Positions 1 to 6,592 of a DNA stretch of 25,231 bases are shown here, piece by piece. Origin of the DNA: Treponema sp. (GTDB lineage: Bacteria > Spirochaetota > Spirochaetia > Treponematales > Treponemataceae); assembly GCA_016293645.1 (NCBI GenBank), contig JAEDDW010000023.1, forward strand, positions 1-25,231, read 5' to 3'. The number at the start of each line of letters is the position of its first letter. Position 1 is the first letter of the stretch. Made by a program: the position numbers and the translations under genes. The notes under the pieces are model-generated. The model was not told the DNA's origin, did no database searches, and saw nothing but the letters and a program-made list of their open reading frames with translations.

Positions 1-65
1 CTGCGTTCATTCATCCAGCAGTTTTCCTTGCGAACAGCGACGTTGAAAATCTGGAAAACCGCGAT

Positions 66-83
66 AAAAAGGCGAACCTTCTT
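66..83 (-). terminator. Short putative terminator after flaB
   Basis: Read on the minus strand, AGAAGG and CCUUUUU pair around a UUCG loop and run straight into a U tract. It starts 5 bases past the flaB stop. The stem has only about six pairs, including a G-U, so it may be weak. No better terminator is visible before the window edge. Confidence 0.45.
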
Positions 84-87
84 ATGA

Positions 88-948
88 CTACTGGAGAAGT
101 GAGAGAACGTTCTGTGAAGACTGGTTTGCCTGTGCAAGCATAGCTGTTCCGGCCTGTGTGAGAACCTGGTTCTTTGTGAAGTCAACCATTTCCTTAGCCA
201 TGTCTGTATCACGGATGCGTGATTCAGAAGCCTGGAGGTTTTCTGCACCGATGTCGAGACCTACAACTGTCTTTTCAAGGCGGTTCTGGTATGCACCAAG
301 GTCAGCACGCTGCTTGTTGATCTTCTTGAGAGCTTCGTCGAGAGTTCCGATTGCGCGGTTTGCATCATCTGGAGATTCAAGAGACATGATTTCTTCTGTT
401 CCAACTGAGCGGAGTCCGAGAGCTGAAGCAGACATTGTTCCGATATAAACCTGTGTGCGCTGATCCATGTTTGCACCGATGTGGAGCCACATAGAAGCTG
501 TAACATTGTTTTCACCTGTTGGGCGAGCAAAGCGACCTGTAAGCATGTTCATACCGTTGAACTGTGCGCAAGATGCGATACGGTCAACTTCTGCGATGAG
601 GGAAGAAACTTCAACCTGAATCTGCATGCGGTCTTCATCTGTGTAGATACCGTTTGAAGACTGAACAGCGAGTTCACGGATGCGCTGTACGATATCTGTT
701 GTTTCCTGGAGATATCCTTCTGTTGTCTGGATGAAAGAAATACCATTCTTTGCATTTGTAGAAGCCTGATTCAAACCGCGAATCTGTGAACGCATCTTTT
801 CAGAAACTGCGAGTCCTGAAGCATCGTCTCCAGCACGGTTGATCTTCATTCCAGAAGAGAGCTTTTCCATGTTCTTCTGGTTGTTGAGTTCAGTGATTCC
901 TTCTGAACGCTGTGCAAACATTGCACTCATGTTGTGATTGATAACCAT
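88..948 (-). CDS. flaB: Flagellin FlaB, periplasmic flagellar filament core protein
   Basis: This 286-residue protein is the core subunit of the spirochete periplasmic flagellum, polymerised inside the periplasm after export through the flagellar type III apparatus. There is no signal peptide, as expected. The N-terminal D0/D1 flagellin domain (about residues 1-140, with GDDASGLAVSEKMRSQIRG and NGISFIQTTEGYLQET) and the C-terminal D1/D0 domain (about 190-286, with NRAIGTLDEALKKI and QVLTQAGTAMLAQANQ) are joined by a very short middle. The outer D2/D3 domains of swimming enterobacterial flagellins are absent, which is typical of FlaB. Length and sequence agree with treponemal FlaB proteins as I know them. 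The start is fixed by AGGAGATAAATT before ATG. A sigma-28 promoter lies at 1037-1063. Treponemes usually carry two or three flaB paralogues, so the number (flaB1/2/3) is not assigned. Confidence 0.97.
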   Translation of the reverse strand: MVINHNMSAMFAQRSEGITELNNQKNMEKLSSGMKINRAGDDASGLAVSEKMRSQIRGLNQASTNAKNGISFIQTTEGYLQETTDIVQRIRELAVQSSNGIYTDEDRMQIQVEVSSLIAEVDRIASCAQFNGMNMLTGRFARPTGENNVTASMWLHIGANMDQRTQVYIGTMSASALGLRSVGTEEIMSLESPDDANRAIGTLDEALKKINKQRADLGAYQNRLEKTVVGLDIGAENLQASESRIRDTDMAKEMVDFTKNQVLTQAGTAMLAQANQSSQNVLSLLQ

Positions 949-1030
949 AATTTATCTCCTATCATCAAGGTACTATAGTTGTAGCAAACTGTGCATTTGC
1001 TTCCCCAACTTTTGGGTCTACCACCCTATA
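949..1030 (-). promoter_or_regulatory. flaB 5' leader with two small hairpins
   Basis: About 80 bases separate the predicted flaB transcription start from the ATG. On the minus strand the leader holds CCCAA-AAG-TTGGG (1004-1016) and GCAAA-TGCACAG-TTTGC (984-1000), then the Shine-Dalgarno AGGAG. It also has GGA motifs (in TTGGGGAAG and in AGGAG). In Borrelia and Bacillus, flagellin leaders with GGA motifs are CsrA targets. That role here is inference only. Confidence 0.4.
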
Positions 1031-1036
1031 CATTGA

Positions 1037-1063
1037 TTTTCGGAGTTTGAAAAATGAACTTTA
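1037..1063 (-). promoter_or_regulatory. Sigma-28 (FliA/WhiG-type) promoter of flaB
   Basis: The minus strand reads TAAAGTTC, 11 bases, TCCGAAAA. This compares with the enterobacterial sigma-28 consensus TAAAGTTT-N11-GCCGATAA, with exact spacing and only three mismatches. Its position 88 bases upstream of a flagellin start codon makes the assignment strong. Confidence 0.85.
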
Positions 1064-1065
1064 GC

Positions 1066-1117
1066 AAAAAAAAGATTTTTTTGATTTTTTTTTAGCTTTT
1101 TTGCCTTTATTTTTTTT
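1066..1117. other. Helically phased A-tracts upstream of the flaB promoter
   Basis: Runs of T on the plus strand occupy 1076-1082, 1085-1093, 1097-1102 and 1110-1117, with an A run at 1066-1073. Most neighbouring centres lie close to 10 bases apart. Such phasing produces intrinsic DNA curvature and can act as an UP-like element. It directly abuts the -35 box of the flaB promoter. Confidence 0.6.
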
Positions 1118-1140
1118 AATTATGTATAGAAGAAAAGAGC

Positions 1141-1572
1141 TTATTTAACGCCTTTCGAGCATTCTGTGCAGCCTGTAACGATTACGTGTTTCTTTCCGCC
1201 GGATTTGTTGAACAGGCGGGCTATGAGATGGCCGTCCTTCAGCGGAACGGTTTTGTGGCAAACGGGACAGATTCTTTTCAGTCCTGGTTCTGGGGCAGGG
1301 TAGCAGTGGGGACACCCGTTTATAGTGCACAACTGGTCCGGCACGTTCATAGGCCGGTAAACACGGCTTACAAGGTCTTCTCCCGGCAGAAGCATGGTGT
1401 TGCAGAGGGGGCATGAAACAAGCAGTCCCTTTTTTGCGGCTTCATTTCTTTTTTTCTGAAGCCTTTGTCGTTCCGCCTCTTCCTTGTGGGCCTGACGGTT
1501 TATGTAAAAGTTCAGCAGATAGATGATTGTCAGAAGTGCTATGGCTGCTACAGCATAAAATTTAAGGTCCAT
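1141..1572 (-). CDS. Small membrane-anchored double zinc-ribbon protein, function unknown
   Basis: The protein has 143 residues. Residues 4-23 form one hydrophobic membrane helix with a short N-terminus. A charged, helix-prone stretch rich in Lys, Arg, Glu and Gln follows (about 25-48), then a cytosolic-looking domain with four CxxC knuckles: CPLC 54-57, CPHC 87-90, CPVC 102-105 and CTEC 135-138. Four knuckles could bind two zinc ions, as in tandem zinc ribbons. I do not recognise a named family. The gene is divergent from an AraC-type regulator and shares its promoter region. The ATG lies six bases after a perfect TATAAT with no Shine-Dalgarno, so a leaderless transcript is predicted. The coding stretch is clearly real, since the CxxC pattern and the promoter agree on the frame. 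Confidence 0.8.
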   Translation of the reverse strand: MDLKFYAVAAIALLTIIYLLNFYINRQAHKEEAERQRLQKKRNEAAKKGLLVSCPLCNTMLLPGEDLVSRVYRPMNVPDQLCTINGCPHCYPAPEPGLKRICPVCHKTVPLKDGHLIARLFNKSGGKKHVIVTGCTECSKGVK

Positions 1573-1578
1573 AAGTAG

Positions 1579-1630
1579 ATTATAAAATGTGGTCTGAAAA
1601 ATTGCAATTTTTCCTTTCTGACCTTATAAT
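1579..1630. promoter_or_regulatory. Symmetric divergent promoters sharing one palindromic -35 box
   Basis: TTGCAA at 1602-1607 is its own reverse complement. Rightward it is followed by 17 bases and TATAAT (1625-1630). Leftward it is followed by 17 bases and TATAAT (1584-1579 on the minus strand). The hexamer sits in the centre of the perfect 18-base palindrome GAAAAATTGCAATTTTTC (1596-1613). The two genes served are the zinc-ribbon protein (minus) and the AraC regulator (plus). Confidence 0.8.
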
Positions 1631-1652
1631 AAAGCTGTTTTTGAGTAAAAAT

Positions 1653-2621
1653 ATGACAAAAGTATCTGAACAGAAAAAGCAGAAAATTCCTGTCAAAGAA
1701 TCCCAGTTACGAGGAACCGTTTTGTTTCCATTGCAGTATAACTATTGCAATACGGCAAATCCTTTCTATGACCTGTGGCTTCACTGGCATACTGAATTTG
1801 AATTGATACATGTCGTCTCCGGAAGTTACAGGATTTTTCTCTTGGACCATGATGAGATTCTGAATGAGGGGGACATATGTCTCATCCCTGGAAAAATGAT
1901 ACACGGAGATTCAGCTGATAAAGGCATTGGAAAATATGAGTCTGCCGTTTTTGACATCGAACTCATGCGCCTTCATGGATTCAGTCCTGACTCGTTCATC
2001 AGTGACATAGTAAACGAAACCGTAAATGTAAAGAATGTTTTTCATGCATCACAAAAGGATATAGGAACGGTAGTGGAGAATTTTTTTGCAGCCTTGCGTG
2101 ACCAGAAAGATGGCTGGGATGCGATTGCTGCGGGAAATCTCATAGTTTTCTTTGGGCTTATAAAAAAACATCATCTTTATTCTGAAAAGAAAATTCTTCC
2201 TGCGAAGAAGAAGCTCAGAAATGAAAAACTTGAAATTGTTCTTGAGCTGATAAAGAAAAATTACATGAAGAACATAACCCTTGAGGAACTTGCTGAAGCT
2301 GCTGGTTTTTCTCCAAAGTATTTCTGCCGTGTCTTCAGGGAAATGACAAATCGTGCGCCTGTTGAATATCTGAACTGGTTCAGGATAAACATATCATGTT
2401 CAATGATCCGTGAAACGAATGACAGACTTCAGGATATCGCGCTGAAATGCGGTTTCAATGATTTCAGTTATTTCATCAAAATATTCCATCGTTATAAGAA
2501 AATGACTCCGCTGAAATACAGAAACTGCAGAAATGAAAAAAATCCTGATGTAAATATTGACGACAAAGAATACGATGTTGCTGATGGTCTAAGCAAGGAA
2601 GATGAAAGTGCTGAAAAATAA
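1653..2621 (+). CDS. AraC-family transcriptional regulator with cupin sensor domain
   Basis: This is a DNA-binding regulator. The N-terminal half is a cupin-like ligand domain (HWHTEFELIHVVSG around residues 45-60, then GDICLIPGKMIHG). The C-terminal AraC/XylS domain (about residues 192-295) has both helix-turn-helix units: ITLEELAEAAGFSPKYFCRVF and LQDIALKCGFNDFSYFIKIFH, ending in the family KKMTPLKYR. A polar, acidic tail of about 30 residues follows. The reading frame is open from 1587, but the promoter TATAAT ends at 1630 and predicts transcription from about 1637. The ATG at 1653 is therefore the likely start, giving 322 residues. No good Shine-Dalgarno precedes it. The end overlaps coaBC by 20 bases, suggesting co-transcription. 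The ligand is unknown. Family members of this shape often sense sugars. Confidence 0.88.
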   Translation: MTKVSEQKKQKIPVKESQLRGTVLFPLQYNYCNTANPFYDLWLHWHTEFELIHVVSGSYRIFLLDHDEILNEGDICLIPGKMIHGDSADKGIGKYESAVFDIELMRLHGFSPDSFISDIVNETVNVKNVFHASQKDIGTVVENFFAALRDQKDGWDAIAAGNLIVFFGLIKKHHLYSEKKILPAKKKLRNEKLEIVLELIKKNYMKNITLEELAEAAGFSPKYFCRVFREMTNRAPVEYLNWFRINISCSMIRETNDRLQDIALKCGFNDFSYFIKIFHRYKKMTPLKYRNCRNEKNPDVNIDDKEYDVADGLSKEDESAEK

Positions 2622-3804
2622 AAATATACTTGTTGGTGTTTCGGGCAGCATTGCGGCATACAAAGCTGCTTCCCTTGTAAGCATGCTGGTAAAAAACGGT
2701 GCCAATGTACATGTTCTTATGACTGCAAATGCATGTAATATCATCAACCCTATTGCATTTGAGACTCTCACTGGAAACAAATGCCTTGTGGATACTTTTG
2801 ACAGAAATTTTGAATTCAAGGCGACGCATGTTTCCATTGCGCAGTCCGCTGATCTTTTTATTGTCGCTCCAGCTACCGCAAACGTAATTGCTAAAATTGC
2901 GAACGGACTTGCTGATGACATGCTTACGACAACGTTCCTTGCTGCAAAGTGTCCAAAGATGATTTCTCCCGCGATGAACACTGCCATGTATGAAAATCCG
3001 GTTACTCAGGACAATCTTGAGAAATGCAGGCACTACGGTTATGAAATCATAGAACCTGCTTCCGGTTATCTTGCTTGCGGTGACACAGGAAAAGGAAAAC
3101 TTCCGGAACCAGAATATCTGTTTGAATGTGTGCTTGATGAAATTCAGTTTGAGAAAGATTTGTCCGGTAAAAGAATTCTTGTTACGGCTGGACCTACCGT
3201 AGAGTCCATTGATCCCGTACGGTTCATCACAAACCACTCAAGCGGAAAGATGGGGTACGCCATTGCAAGAACCGCTCACCGTCGTGGTGCGAAAGTCGTT
3301 CTTGTTTCCGGTCCGGTTTCCATAGACTGTCCTGTCGGTGTTGAACTGGTGAAGGTTCAGTCTGCCAGAGAGATGTTTGATGCAGTCAAGAAAAACTTCG
3401 ATGATGCTGACATAATCATAAAGGCCGCTGCTGTTGCCGACTACAGACCGAAAAATATCAGCGATGAGAAACTCAAGAAAAAGGATGTTGAACTTTCAAT
3501 CGAGCTTGAAAGGACTGATGACATCCTGGCCTGGCTTGGAGCAAACAAAAAAGAAAAACAGTTTCTTTGCGGTTTTTCCATGGAGACTCAGAACATGCTT
3601 GAGAATTCCAGGGCAAAACTTGAAAAGAAGAATCTTGATATGATATGTGCCAACAACCTTAAAACTGTAGGTGCCGGTTTTGGCATCGACACGAATGTTG
3701 TTACATTGATTACAAAAGAAAATGAGACGGAACTGCCGGTTCTTTCAAAAAATGAGGTAGCAGGCCGTATTCTTGATCATATTCTTGATATTCTGAAAAA
3801 ATGA
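2602..3804 (+). CDS. coaBC: Bifunctional phosphopantothenoylcysteine decarboxylase / phosphopantothenate-cysteine ligase
   Basis: Catalyses two cytosolic steps of coenzyme A synthesis: ligation of cysteine to 4'-phosphopantothenate, then FMN-dependent decarboxylation to 4'-phosphopantetheine. The CoaC domain (residues 1-185) shows GVSGSIAAYKA (flavin binding), the catalytic His76 in ATHVS, the PAMNTAMYENP motif and Cys159 in GYLACGDTGKGKLPEP, the flexible-flap cysteine. The CoaB domain (about 188-400) shows VTAGPTVESIDPVRFITN, SSGKMGYAIA and AAAVADYRP. The 400-residue length is normal for CoaBC (Dfp). The gene begins inside the araC-type gene. AAGGAAG directly abuts the ATG at 2602, so a GTG at 2608, six bases after that Shine-Dalgarno, is a plausible alternative start two codons later. 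Confidence 0.96.
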   Translation: MKVLKNKNILVGVSGSIAAYKAASLVSMLVKNGANVHVLMTANACNIINPIAFETLTGNKCLVDTFDRNFEFKATHVSIAQSADLFIVAPATANVIAKIANGLADDMLTTTFLAAKCPKMISPAMNTAMYENPVTQDNLEKCRHYGYEIIEPASGYLACGDTGKGKLPEPEYLFECVLDEIQFEKDLSGKRILVTAGPTVESIDPVRFITNHSSGKMGYAIARTAHRRGAKVVLVSGPVSIDCPVGVELVKVQSAREMFDAVKKNFDDADIIIKAAAVADYRPKNISDEKLKKKDVELSIELERTDDILAWLGANKKEKQFLCGFSMETQNMLENSRAKLEKKNLDMICANNLKTVGAGFGIDTNVVTLITKENETELPVLSKNEVAGRILDHILDILKK

Positions 3805-3818
3805 AATACAAATATATA

Positions 3819-3857
3819 TGGAAAACTTTTAAAAACGGTATGTTCTAAGGTTTTCCA
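3819..3857. repeat. Inverted repeat between coaBC and mscS
   Basis: TGGAAAAC (3819-3826) and GTTTTCCA (3850-3857) are perfect 8-base inverted copies with a 23-base spacer. There is no T run after it, so it is not a standard terminator. It could be a weak RNA hairpin or an operator for mscS. Confidence 0.4.
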
Positions 3858-3889
3858 GCGTTCTGTCCATAGCATCGGAGGTTTATATT

Positions 3890-4747
3890 ATGGAAGAGAC
3901 AGTTGTAGAGTCAGTTACTCAGGTGGCTGATCAGACAAGGACCATGCTTCATCTTGACGAGTTGATGGCATATCTTACTTGGGGCAATCTTATGAAAGTT
4001 GCCATTGCTGTTATTTCGGTTCTTGTGTTCTATGTTCTTTACAGAATCATAAAACATGTCATCAAGAAGCAGGCAGCTCCAAGAGTGGAACAGCATACTT
4101 ACATGCTTGTCAACAAGTTTGTAAGTTATGTTTTCTATGTCGTCATCGTGATGTATATACTAAGCCTTTTTGGAATCAATCTGAAGGCCCTTTGGGGTGC
4201 AGCCGGAGTAGCCGGACTTGCAATCGGTTTTGCCGCCCAGACAAGTGTCAGCAATCTTATCAGCGGTGTTTTCGTTCTAAGCGAAAAGGCAATGAAGATT
4301 GGAGATTTCATTCAGGTTGGGGATGTTTTTGGTACAGTTGACAGCGTTGGTCTGCTCAGTGTTCGCGTCAATACTCTGGACAACCAGATGGTCCGCATTC
4401 CTAACAGTTCAGTAATCAACAGCAATCTTGTCAATTACAGCCATCATTCGATCCGCCGATTTGTATTTGAAATGCCGATCAGCTATGATTCTGATATGGA
4501 AAAGGCTCTTGCTGTTGCAAAGTCAATTCCTGAAAAATGTACATGTCTGCTCAAAGATCCTGCTCCTTGTGTTTATTTTGACGGTTTTGGAGATGCAATC
4601 GTCATCAAGATCGCTGTATGGTTTGGCGGTAGTGATCTCATTCAGGCAAAGAACGAAATGTATACAGCCATCGTAAATACTTGCCGTGCGGAAGGAATCG
4701 AAATCCCTTACACACATTACGACATCAATATTCTCAGCAAGAAGTAG
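3890..4747 (+). CDS. mscS: Small-conductance mechanosensitive channel, MscS family
   Basis: An inner-membrane channel that opens under membrane tension and releases solutes during osmotic downshock. It has 285 residues, the size of a minimal three-helix MscS. TM1 spans about 34-54 and TM2 about 74-93. The pore helix TM3 spans about 97-127, where the small-residue pattern (GAAGVAGLAIGFAAQ) lines the pore. The beta domain follows (MKIGDFIQVGDVFGTVDSVG; VRIPNSSVINSNLVNYS), then the C-terminal alpha/beta domain. CGGAGG lies eight bases before the ATG, so the start is firm. A strong terminator follows at 4782-4823. Confidence 0.95.
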   Translation: MEETVVESVTQVADQTRTMLHLDELMAYLTWGNLMKVAIAVISVLVFYVLYRIIKHVIKKQAAPRVEQHTYMLVNKFVSYVFYVVIVMYILSLFGINLKALWGAAGVAGLAIGFAAQTSVSNLISGVFVLSEKAMKIGDFIQVGDVFGTVDSVGLLSVRVNTLDNQMVRIPNSSVINSNLVNYSHHSIRRFVFEMPISYDSDMEKALAVAKSIPEKCTCLLKDPAPCVYFDGFGDAIVIKIAVWFGGSDLIQAKNEMYTAIVNTCRAEGIEIPYTHYDINILSKK

Positions 4748-4781
4748 TTTTACCCATGGGACGCAGGTCTCAATTTTTTCC

Positions 4782-4823
4782 ATGCATGATGCAATCCTTG
4801 AGATTGTTTCATGCATTTTTTTT
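4782..4823 (+). terminator. Strong intrinsic terminator after mscS
   Basis: Two 15-base arms (ATGCATGATGCAATC and GATTGTTTCATGCAT, 4782-4816) pair with one T-T mismatch and one G-T wobble around a CTTGA loop. A run of eight Ts follows (4816-4823). Confidence 0.9.
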
Positions 4824-4836
4824 CTTTCTGGGATTA

Positions 4837-4842
4837 TATAAT
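4837..4842 (+). promoter_or_regulatory. -10 box (TATAAT) of lipoprotein gene 4847
   Basis: A perfect TATAAT ends four bases before the ATG at 4847, and no Shine-Dalgarno is present. No convincing -35 lies 16-18 bases upstream. The start of transcription would fall at or next to the start codon, so a leaderless mRNA is likely. Confidence 0.5.
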
Positions 4843-4846
4843 AAGT

Positions 4847-5377
4847 ATGAAAATACTATATGGATCCATTGGTGTAATTGCTTTTTGCCTGTCTGTTTCA
4901 GCATGCAATCACTTTTATGAGGATGAGCTTGTCTCCTTTACTCTTCCTAAAAATGATGTCTGGGTTGCAAGGACATCTTCCGGCAGAACTTTTAAAGTGA
5001 CGGGAGATTCCTTCAGTATTCTTGTTGATAAAAATATTTCCCTTGCCATCATAGCCTGGGATTCTGAAGGCAATAAATGTGGTGCCATATATCCTTACAA
5101 CTATGATCTTGATAAGGATTACTGTTTTGCTTCCGATGTTCTATATTCACTATCGCTTGGAGCGACCTGCAGCAGTGGAGAAAAAAATTACTGTCTTTCA
5201 ACATTCAACTGGCGGCGTTTTGAAAATGAATGTATTGCATTGGGCGATGACATATCAAAAGTGAACAAGGAAAACATCATGAACAGAATTGCCAAAGGCA
5301 TATTCAAGAAAAGCGATCTGAAACCGGAAAAGAAAAAATCCGAAGTAACTAAGACCGGGGAAGAACATGCTGAATAA
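4847..5377 (+). CDS. Predicted lipoprotein, function unknown
   Basis: The protein has 176 residues. It begins MKILYGSIGVIAFCLSVSAC, a lipoprotein signal peptide with lipobox VSAC and lipidation at Cys20. The mature part is about 155 residues with a Lys/Glu-rich tail, and carries five further Cys residues, which may form disulfides in the periplasm or outside. I recognise no domain. The frame is open back to an ATG at 4811, but that codon lies in the mscS terminator arm and would put 12 extra residues before the signal peptide. ATG 4847 is therefore preferred. A second lipoprotein gene follows 49 bases downstream, on its own apparent promoter. Confidence 0.8.
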   Translation: MKILYGSIGVIAFCLSVSACNHFYEDELVSFTLPKNDVWVARTSSGRTFKVTGDSFSILVDKNISLAIIAWDSEGNKCGAIYPYNYDLDKDYCFASDVLYSLSLGATCSSGEKNYCLSTFNWRRFENECIALGDDISKVNKENIMNRIAKGIFKKSDLKPEKKKSEVTKTGEEHAE

Positions 5378-5412
5378 AGTTTTTGCTGTAGTGGCGGAAT
5401 TTCTGATTTTCA

Positions 5413-5418
5413 TATAAT
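5413..5418 (+). promoter_or_regulatory. -10 box (TATAAT) of lipoprotein gene 5427
   Basis: TATAAT ends eight bases before the ATG. The only purine-rich stretch, GAAGG, sits one base from the ATG and is too close for normal Shine-Dalgarno use. The -35 region is poor. A leaderless or near-leaderless mRNA is predicted. Confidence 0.5.
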
Positions 5419-5426
5419 ATGAAGGC

Positions 5427-6590
5427 ATGAAAAATAAATTTGCTGCCCTGATGATTCTTCCGTTTATAATTTGTTCATGTTCAAAAAAGAATGTGCAGAA
5501 CAACAACAGTTTCCAGGAACTGGAATCCGTAAAAAGCCATACCTGGTATTGTTTCACAGAAACCGGATATAAAAAAATCAGTCTTCCTCAGAATGCCGAC
5601 ATTGTTCTGGAAAAGCCATGGACTGAGGCCGTCAGAATTTCCAGTGCAGGTAGCTGTCCTTATTTCTACGGAACCAATGGAGGCGCGCCAAAATATGGTG
5701 CATATGCCATAGTGAATAAAAAAGGACTGCTTGCTTTTTCAGAAGATTCAATCGACTTTTATCCTGAAAATTCCATCTTTGCAGATGATACGGCAGATTC
5801 AATGGTTTTTTCCAACGGAATGCCGGTCTTCTACCTTTTCAGAAGTACTTTCTTCAATGACGATTCCAGATCTCAGGGAATGATTCATCAGTCCAGACCG
5901 TTTCTTGTTGAGTTCAATCCTGTGTCAAAGGTTTTCTATCCGCTGGTGTCCTATGAAAATCTCAAGCTGGGGGGCAATGATCAGATTTCAGGTTTTTTCT
6001 GGAACGGAACAACATGGTCGTGTGCGGCAAAAAAGAGTGTAGCCTCTGGCGTTGAGTTTTCATACTTCTACTGGCAGCCTCTTGTGGATCTTGCTGATCT
6101 GAATCCTGCCATGGGAGAGGAAACTTTTTTGTTCAACTCAATGACGGAAGAAGAATATAAAAAACTCAACATGCCAAAACTCTGGAAAGAAGCACCTGTG
6201 GATTTAAAGAATCTTCTGTCATCCATTCCGGAAGAAATTTCCTTTTATGTTTTATGGAGGGATAATTCAGGAACTTCACCTGTAAGTTATTGTCAGACCG
6301 GTAGTTCAGATTTCATGCTCAATGCTCATGGTGCCGTTGCTGCAGCCAGTGGTCTATGTGCAGTTGTTTTTTCAGACGGAACTACATACATCAAGAAGAT
6401 AAACGAAGACAAGGTGTGTGCAGCCTTCAGACTGCCTTTGCTTCCTTCCGGCTTTTCATATGGAGAAGAGGCCATTTCCGGAAATACCCTGTACGTTGCC
6501 TGGGAGGAAAGTTCTTTCTTCAAGACAGGACGTGCAGGTTTCATCACCGTTGATTTGAAACCAATACTTCAGACATCAACGAAGAATTGA
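5427..6590 (+). CDS. Predicted lipoprotein, function unknown
   Basis: The 387-residue protein starts MKNKFAALMILPFIICSCSKK, a lipoprotein signal peptide with lipobox ICSC and predicted lipidation at Cys18. The mature part is rich in aromatic residues (Tyr, Phe, Trp). Short beta-like segments such as GAYAIVNKKGLLAFSEDS, NTLYVAWEES and AGFITVDLKP suggest a beta-propeller-like or other all-beta fold, but no repeat is regular enough to name a family. It is convergent with the peptide-binding protein gene: only two bases separate the two stop codons and neither has room for its own terminator. Confidence 0.8.
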   Translation: MKNKFAALMILPFIICSCSKKNVQNNNSFQELESVKSHTWYCFTETGYKKISLPQNADIVLEKPWTEAVRISSAGSCPYFYGTNGGAPKYGAYAIVNKKGLLAFSEDSIDFYPENSIFADDTADSMVFSNGMPVFYLFRSTFFNDDSRSQGMIHQSRPFLVEFNPVSKVFYPLVSYENLKLGGNDQISGFFWNGTTWSCAAKKSVASGVEFSYFYWQPLVDLADLNPAMGEETFLFNSMTEEEYKKLNMPKLWKEAPVDLKNLLSSIPEEISFYVLWRDNSGTSPVSYCQTGSSDFMLNAHGAVAAASGLCAVVFSDGTTYIKKINEDKVCAAFRLPLLPSGFSYGEEAISGNTLYVAWEESSFFKTGRAGFITVDLKPILQTSTKN

Positions 6591-6592
6591 AT

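Noticed and set aside
1587..1652. Longer N-terminus for the AraC regulator from ATG 1587
   Set aside because: The -35 and -10 boxes at 1602-1630 lie inside this stretch, so it would not be transcribed from its own promoter.
2476..3237. 253-residue minus-strand ORF opposite coaBC
   Set aside because: It is the shadow of a clear coaBC gene, is full of Cys, Phe and His runs, and has no ribosome site.
4811..4846. Longer N-terminus for the first lipoprotein from ATG 4811
   Set aside because: It overlaps the mscS terminator and places 12 residues before the signal peptide.
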